A stretch of DNA of 64,000 nucleotides from Lantana camara (lineage: Eukaryota > Streptophyta > Magnoliopsida > Lamiales > Verbenaceae): the NCBI GenBank assembly GCA_037501455.1, contig CM074864.1, positions 57,479,001 to 57,543,000 of the forward strand, given 5' to 3'. The translations under genes and the position numbers were made by a program. Positions 60,255 through 64,000 of the stretch are shown here, piece after piece. Under the pieces are notes generated by a model, which did no database searches, was not told the origin of the DNA, and saw only the letters and a program-made list of their open reading frames with translations. The number at the start of each line of letters is the position of its first letter. The first letter of the stretch is position 1.

Positions 60255-62718
60255 ATGTGTTGGTGGCTTTTGAAATCAATCACTTCATTAAAAAGAAGGA
60301 AAATGATAAAGAAGGATTCATGGCATTAAAACTTGACATGAGTAAAGCTTATGATAGAGTTGAGTGGGCTTTGTTTGAATATGTGATGTCCCGGTTGGGT
60401 TTCCCTTGCTCTTTAGTCTGTTTGATTATGAAATGTGTGTCCTCGATTTCGTATTCCTTTATTCTCAATGGCTATCAATTTGGGCATGTTATTCCAGAAA
60501 AGGTATCCATCAAGGAGACCCCCTCTCTCCTTATCTCTTTCTTCTTTGCGCAGAAATTTTCAGCTCTTTTATTTAGAAAGAAGAGAGAGTCAGGGCCCGC
60601 TTAAAGGGGTTGCTATTTGTAGAGGGTCCCCCGGATTTTCCATTTGTTGTTCACTGATAATACTTTGGTTTGTTGTCAGGCCTCTCCGGAGGCAACCTCT
60701 TGCATCAACAGAATCCTTTCCAAATATGGGATGATCTCGGGGTAGGTAATTAACAAAGATAAGTCGTCTGTGGTTTTCATTGGTAATGTGTATTCTTCCT
60801 CCGGAGATGATTTGGCGAGAGCTTTGGGTATTAAACAGGTGACTCAACATGATCTCTATCTTGGGCTCCCTCCGGTTGTTATTCGTTCTAAGAGCACGGT
60901 CTTTGCTACCTTACGGGATAAAATTTGGGGTAAAATTTAGGTTTTTGCAGAAAAACTTCTATCTATGGCCAACAAAGAAGTTCTTATAAAGTCTATTCAT
61001 CTTGCTATTCCTTCCTATGCTATGGGATGTTTTCATCTTCCAGACACTTTCTTGAGGAGTATGGAATCTATGATCTCGAATTTTTTCTAGAATAATAGGA
61101 CCAAAATAAGATTCATTGGGTAGCTTGGGAAAAACTTTGCAGAAGCAAGCATTCAGGGGGCCTTGGTTTTCGACATCTCAAGTGCTTTAACAGAACTATG
61201 TTGGCTAAACAAGTGTGGCGAATCATTAAACACCCAGAGAGTCTCTTGGCTCGTGTTCTCAAAGAACGCTATTTTTCCCATTCGAATTTCTTTGGAGCTT
61301 CTCTTGGCCGTTACTCGTCTTTCACTTGGAGAAGTATTCTTGGCTCTCGGGATCTTATTATTGAGAAATCACATTGGAGAATCGGAAATGGGTCTCTTGT
61401 CGATATTGATAAGGATAGGTGGATCCCAAATCGCTCTTCCTCCCGGCCTATCATTATTCAGCCACTGCCACCTCATATTTCTAAAGTCTGTCATCTTTTC
61501 CAACCGGACAACAATGAGTGGAATTTTCAGCTCTTGAGACACCATCTCTCCCCCCCAGGATACGGAGGCTACTGCCTCTATCCCTCTTTGCCTTTCACCA
61601 TGGCCGGATACGCTTGTGTGGCGTGCCACCAAGCATGGTTCATTCTCAGTAAATTCAGCTTATTTTCCTTGACTGGATATTCTCGGAAGAACGCATGCTT
61701 CAAGCTTTGGAGTTCATGATGTTCCTCCTTGGAAACTATTGTGGGATGTTGACATTGCTCCTAAGATACGGATTTTTTCTTAGCGTATGTGCAATTCCTT
61801 GATTCCTGCTGCTTCCGTTCTCCGCTCTCGCCACTATGCCTCTGACATTGCATGCCCTTGGTGTGGCTCCTTCGATGAAAATATTGAGCATGTTTTCCTT
61901 TCTTGCCCATTTACCCGTCAAGTTTGGGCCTGCACTTCTATTCGGTGGTTTTCTATCTCAAATTGGAATGGCGATCCTTGCTCCTGGTTACTCTCATCAC
62001 TTCGCGAACTCTTCATTGATGAAGCAAGGAAATTGCTCACTACATTATGGGGGATTTGGTGGATCCGAAACCGAAAACTTATGGAGGATTCGGATGCGAG
62101 CCCTCTGGATGTTGTGATGTTTGTTGGCTCTTTTCTGAAGGCCTTTTGTGATGCTAAGGGTCCCACTTCGATTGGTCCGTGTGCTGTGTTACCCCCTTTT
62201 TGGAAGTCCCCCATTCTGGTATTATTAAAATCAATGTTGATGGCGTTTGCTTCCCCGATCAAAATGAAGGTGGCTTCAAAGCAGTGGCACGAAACTCGCT
62301 TGGGCGCTGCATGGGATGGAAGTGTGGTGTTCGCCCTGGCAAGCCAATTCCTGAAGTCTTGGAGGCCTGGCCTGCTATTGAAGGTCTTCTTTTGGCTCTT
62401 GAACACGGTTGGTCTAACATAATATTGGAAGGGGACTATTTGCATTTATTTTCAAGTTTCCAGAGCCCTGTTGTTGTTGATTCTCTTGTTGGGAATTTCA
62501 TCTTGTTGATTCTCTTGTTGGGAATTTCATCTTGGAGGTTAGGTAGCTTAGCAGTTCATTTGCTTCTTGTTCCTTTTGCTATGTTCATAGGGAAAGCAAT
62601 AGTGTTGCTCATTCCCTTACTAGACTTGCAGCCTCGGCCTGTGTTAGGTCCCGGATTTTGCCAGACGTCATTTCTCGTTTGGTTTAGTCGGAAGCTGTTG
62701 CCTCTTGACCGTTTCTGA
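60255..62718 (+). pseudogene. LINE-B ORF2 remnant: RT, zf-RVT, RNase H
   Basis: RT motifs (MALKLDMSKAYDRVEWALFE) are followed by many frame changes. The zf-RVT region at about 61780-61920 reads CPWCGSFDENIEHVFLSCPF. The RNase H region (IKINVDGVCFPDQNEGGFKA, about 62225-62290) carries through to 62460. A 29-bp tandem duplication lies at 62476-62533. There are numerous frameshifts; it is not functional. It is a different LINE family from LINE-A by sequence. Confidence 0.88.
62476..62533 (+). repeat. 29-bp tandem duplication in LINE-B
   Basis: GTTGATTCTCTTGTTGGGAA... (29 bp) at 62476-62504 is repeated exactly at 62505-62533. Confidence 0.92.
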
Positions 62719-62755
62719 CATTGTTTCCTCAAAAAAAAAAAAAAAAAAAAAAAAA

Positions 62756-63123
62756 GACTTTTCGACTGGTGTTCAACCAATTCAAAGTTCATCCGATATG
62801 AGATGGGATAGTATAGTTTATCGATCGGATATGTTAGTTTAATAAAAAATTAATATTTAATTGGTGAAAATATAAATATTACTGATAAAGTAAATTTTAT
62901 ATTTAATTAGTTCGACTTGATTTAAATTCAAATAAATAACTACTATGTTAATAGAAAAAGTTTTATATTTAAATGGTTCGATCTAATTTATTTAAATAAA
63001 TAGGGTTAGAAAAAGAGAAAAGGGTCTTCTCTGTATCCTTTTCCACTCTCTAATCATTCTAAATTTTGATTACCCTTTCGATAATTTATAAATAAAAAGA
63101 TAATTTCATAAACTTGTTACATG
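62756..63123. other. AT-rich flank
   Basis: Contains two loosely similar segments (TTTATATTTAATTAGTTCGA and TTTATATTTAAATGGTTCGA) near 62891 and 62961. No gene was seen. Confidence 0.4.
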
Positions 63124-63128
63124 TAATA

Positions 63129-63312
63129 TGTCAAGCCCCGGGTCCACGGGCCCGTTGGATGCCAGCGCAAGTCTCAAAGTCCACCGAGTATAACCTGAAA
63201 TTGGGCCTAAACCACTGCCCAAAAGGGATATCCATTGGTTATACTCTAACTCTTTAACTTATATACTGAACTTAATTCTCATATTTTCCCGATGTGGGAC
63301 AGGGGTATGACA
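63129..63312 (-). repeat. TRIM 3' LTR
   Basis: 184 bp, similar along its length to 63529-63712. A minus-strand AGTATATAAGTT is a candidate TATA box. Confidence 0.92.
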
Positions 63313-63513
63313 ATCACCCTTCCTTCAAAATCGTGACGTCCTCGTCGCGGCATGACATATAGCCCATGACCGACTTGTCTGCGTTGGGACTTTAGAGGTG
63401 GCTCAAGAGGTGGCTCCTACATATGTAGCACCTTGCCCCGCAGGCTCAAGAGGTGGCTCCCATGTGCTTAGCATTTTGCCTCGTATAGCACTTAGCTCCT
63501 GCGGCTGACGAGC

Positions 63514-63526
63514 GGTTCTGATACCA
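63514..63526 (-). promoter_or_regulatory. TRIM primer binding site
   Basis: Minus-strand TGGTATCAGAACC, tRNA-iMet type with one change. Confidence 0.8.
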
Positions 63527-63528
63527 TT

Positions 63529-63712
63529 TGTCACGCTCCGGGTCCACGGGCCTATTGGACGCGAGCGCAAGTCTTCAAGCCCACCGAATATAACCTGAAA
63601 TTGGGCCTAAATCACTGCCTAAAAGGGATATCCATTGGTTATACTTGGACTCTTTAACTTATATACTGAATTTAATTATCATATTTTCCCGATATAGGAC
63701 AGGAGTGTCACA
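63529..63712 (-). repeat. TRIM 5' LTR
   Basis: 184 bp, begins TGTCACGCTCCGGGTCC, ends AGTGTCACA on the plus strand. Confidence 0.92.
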
Positions 63713-63717
63713 TAATA

Positions 63718-64000
63718 TGCATCCTCATAAATCAAAATGTGGTCATGCTGGATTTGACCTGAAAATACAATCATTCCTAATTGTATTTAGTGGACGTAGG
63801 TTCCTGCGTTAGGGTTCGAAAAGATGGATAATTTGACTATTCCAAGAGTTGTTGATCTTTTTTGCTATAATAAACACACGATTAAAGAGAGTTTTGGACA
63901 ATTGAGGGGCGGAACCCTCAAAGGGTCGAAGAAATACTTGACCCTGAGGTAAAGGTCCTGGTAGGCTACCCCGATCGATAGCTGATGCCATTTCCAAGTT
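63718..64000. other. Unassigned right edge
   Basis: Non-repetitive by eye. It has a 62-codon minus-strand open frame (63809-63997) without recognisable domain. Could be part of another element. No call. Confidence 0.3.

Larger units (their letters stand above)
60249..62755 (+). mobile_element. LINE-B: 5'-truncated LINE
   Basis: Starts inside RT (DNVLVAFEINHFIKK) and ends in a 25-A tail (62731-62755). It was already in place when LINE-A inserted at its left edge. No TSD for LINE-B was found. Confidence 0.85.
63129..63712 (-). mobile_element. Complete TRIM element (584 bp)
   Basis: Two 184-bp LTRs (63129-63312 and 63529-63712), each TG...CA (TGTCA...TGACA/TGTCACA), perfect TSD TAATA (63124-63128, 63713-63717). 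A minus-strand PBS TGGTATCAGAACC is next to the right LTR. A purine-rich GAAGGAAGGGTGAT lies before the left LTR. The internal part is only 216 bp and non-coding. So this is a terminal-repeat retrotransposon in miniature, minus orientation, that needs enzymes from elsewhere. Confidence 0.93.

Noticed and set aside
63129..63712. Cassandra-type TRIM with 5S rRNA promoter
   Set aside because: The LTRs show no 5S rRNA A-box/C-box-like sequence.
63809..63997. 62-codon minus-strand frame at the right edge
   Set aside because: No recognisable domain and no supporting context.

Overview
The window is nuclear DNA of a flowering plant, most likely a eudicot. It has spliced genes with GT-AG introns, AT-rich intergenic DNA, Ty1-copia and Ty3-gypsy elements with tRNA-iMet-type primer sites, plant LINEs with DUF4283 ORF1 proteins, and hAT-type transposons. 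No prokaryotic, CRISPR or organellar gene layout is present. The species cannot be named from the sequence.

Left end (1-14.9 kb), gene-bearing. A possible 5' end of a minus-strand gene lies at about 0.56-1.0 kb (weak). A nine-exon minus-strand gene (CDS 2743-5971, 551 aa) encodes a membrane J-domain protein with a Jiv90-type C-terminus. A six-exon minus-strand gene (CDS 9080-12210, 387 aa) encodes a receptor-like cytoplasmic kinase of the CRPK1 (At1g16670) type. Both models join in frame at every intron. Between them lie AT-rich spacers, two foldback (MITE-like) elements and a MITE in a kinase intron.

14.9-62.8 kb is one Russian-doll cluster of transposable elements whose borders can mostly be read from target-site duplications (TSDs). 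A 5'-truncated LINE (LINE-B, 60249-62755) was entered at its left edge by LINE-A (14889-60248, TSD ACGGATAATG). LINE-A's endonuclease was split by a minus-strand chromodomain gypsy element (G1, 16581-55735). G1 then received a hAT-type element in its RNase H (H1, 20397-35767, perfect 8-bp TSD), a copia solo LTR in gag (S2, 37727-43238) and a full copia element in its 5' LTR (C2, 45513-55060, TSD TAAAC). H1 carries a truncated LTR element with a 24-bp minisatellite (X), which was hit by a solo LTR (S1) and a young full-length copia element (C1, 25298-35376). S2 was hit by a gypsy-type solo LTR (S3, TSD GTCAT) and a hAT MITE (M1). Nesting reaches six levels.

C1 and C2 are sister copies. Each has the same 1306-codon gag-PR-IN-RT-RH frame with a single nonsense codon at a different place. 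Their coding regions are almost the same, but their LTRs and GC-rich leaders differ clearly. The LTRs carry a dense cluster of ACGT-core (G-box-like) palindromes. The leaders carry four copies of a 17-bp motif.

Right end (62.8-64 kb): AT-rich DNA and a complete 584-bp TRIM element (63129-63712) with 184-bp LTRs and TSD TAATA. No host gene is recognisable right of 12.2 kb.
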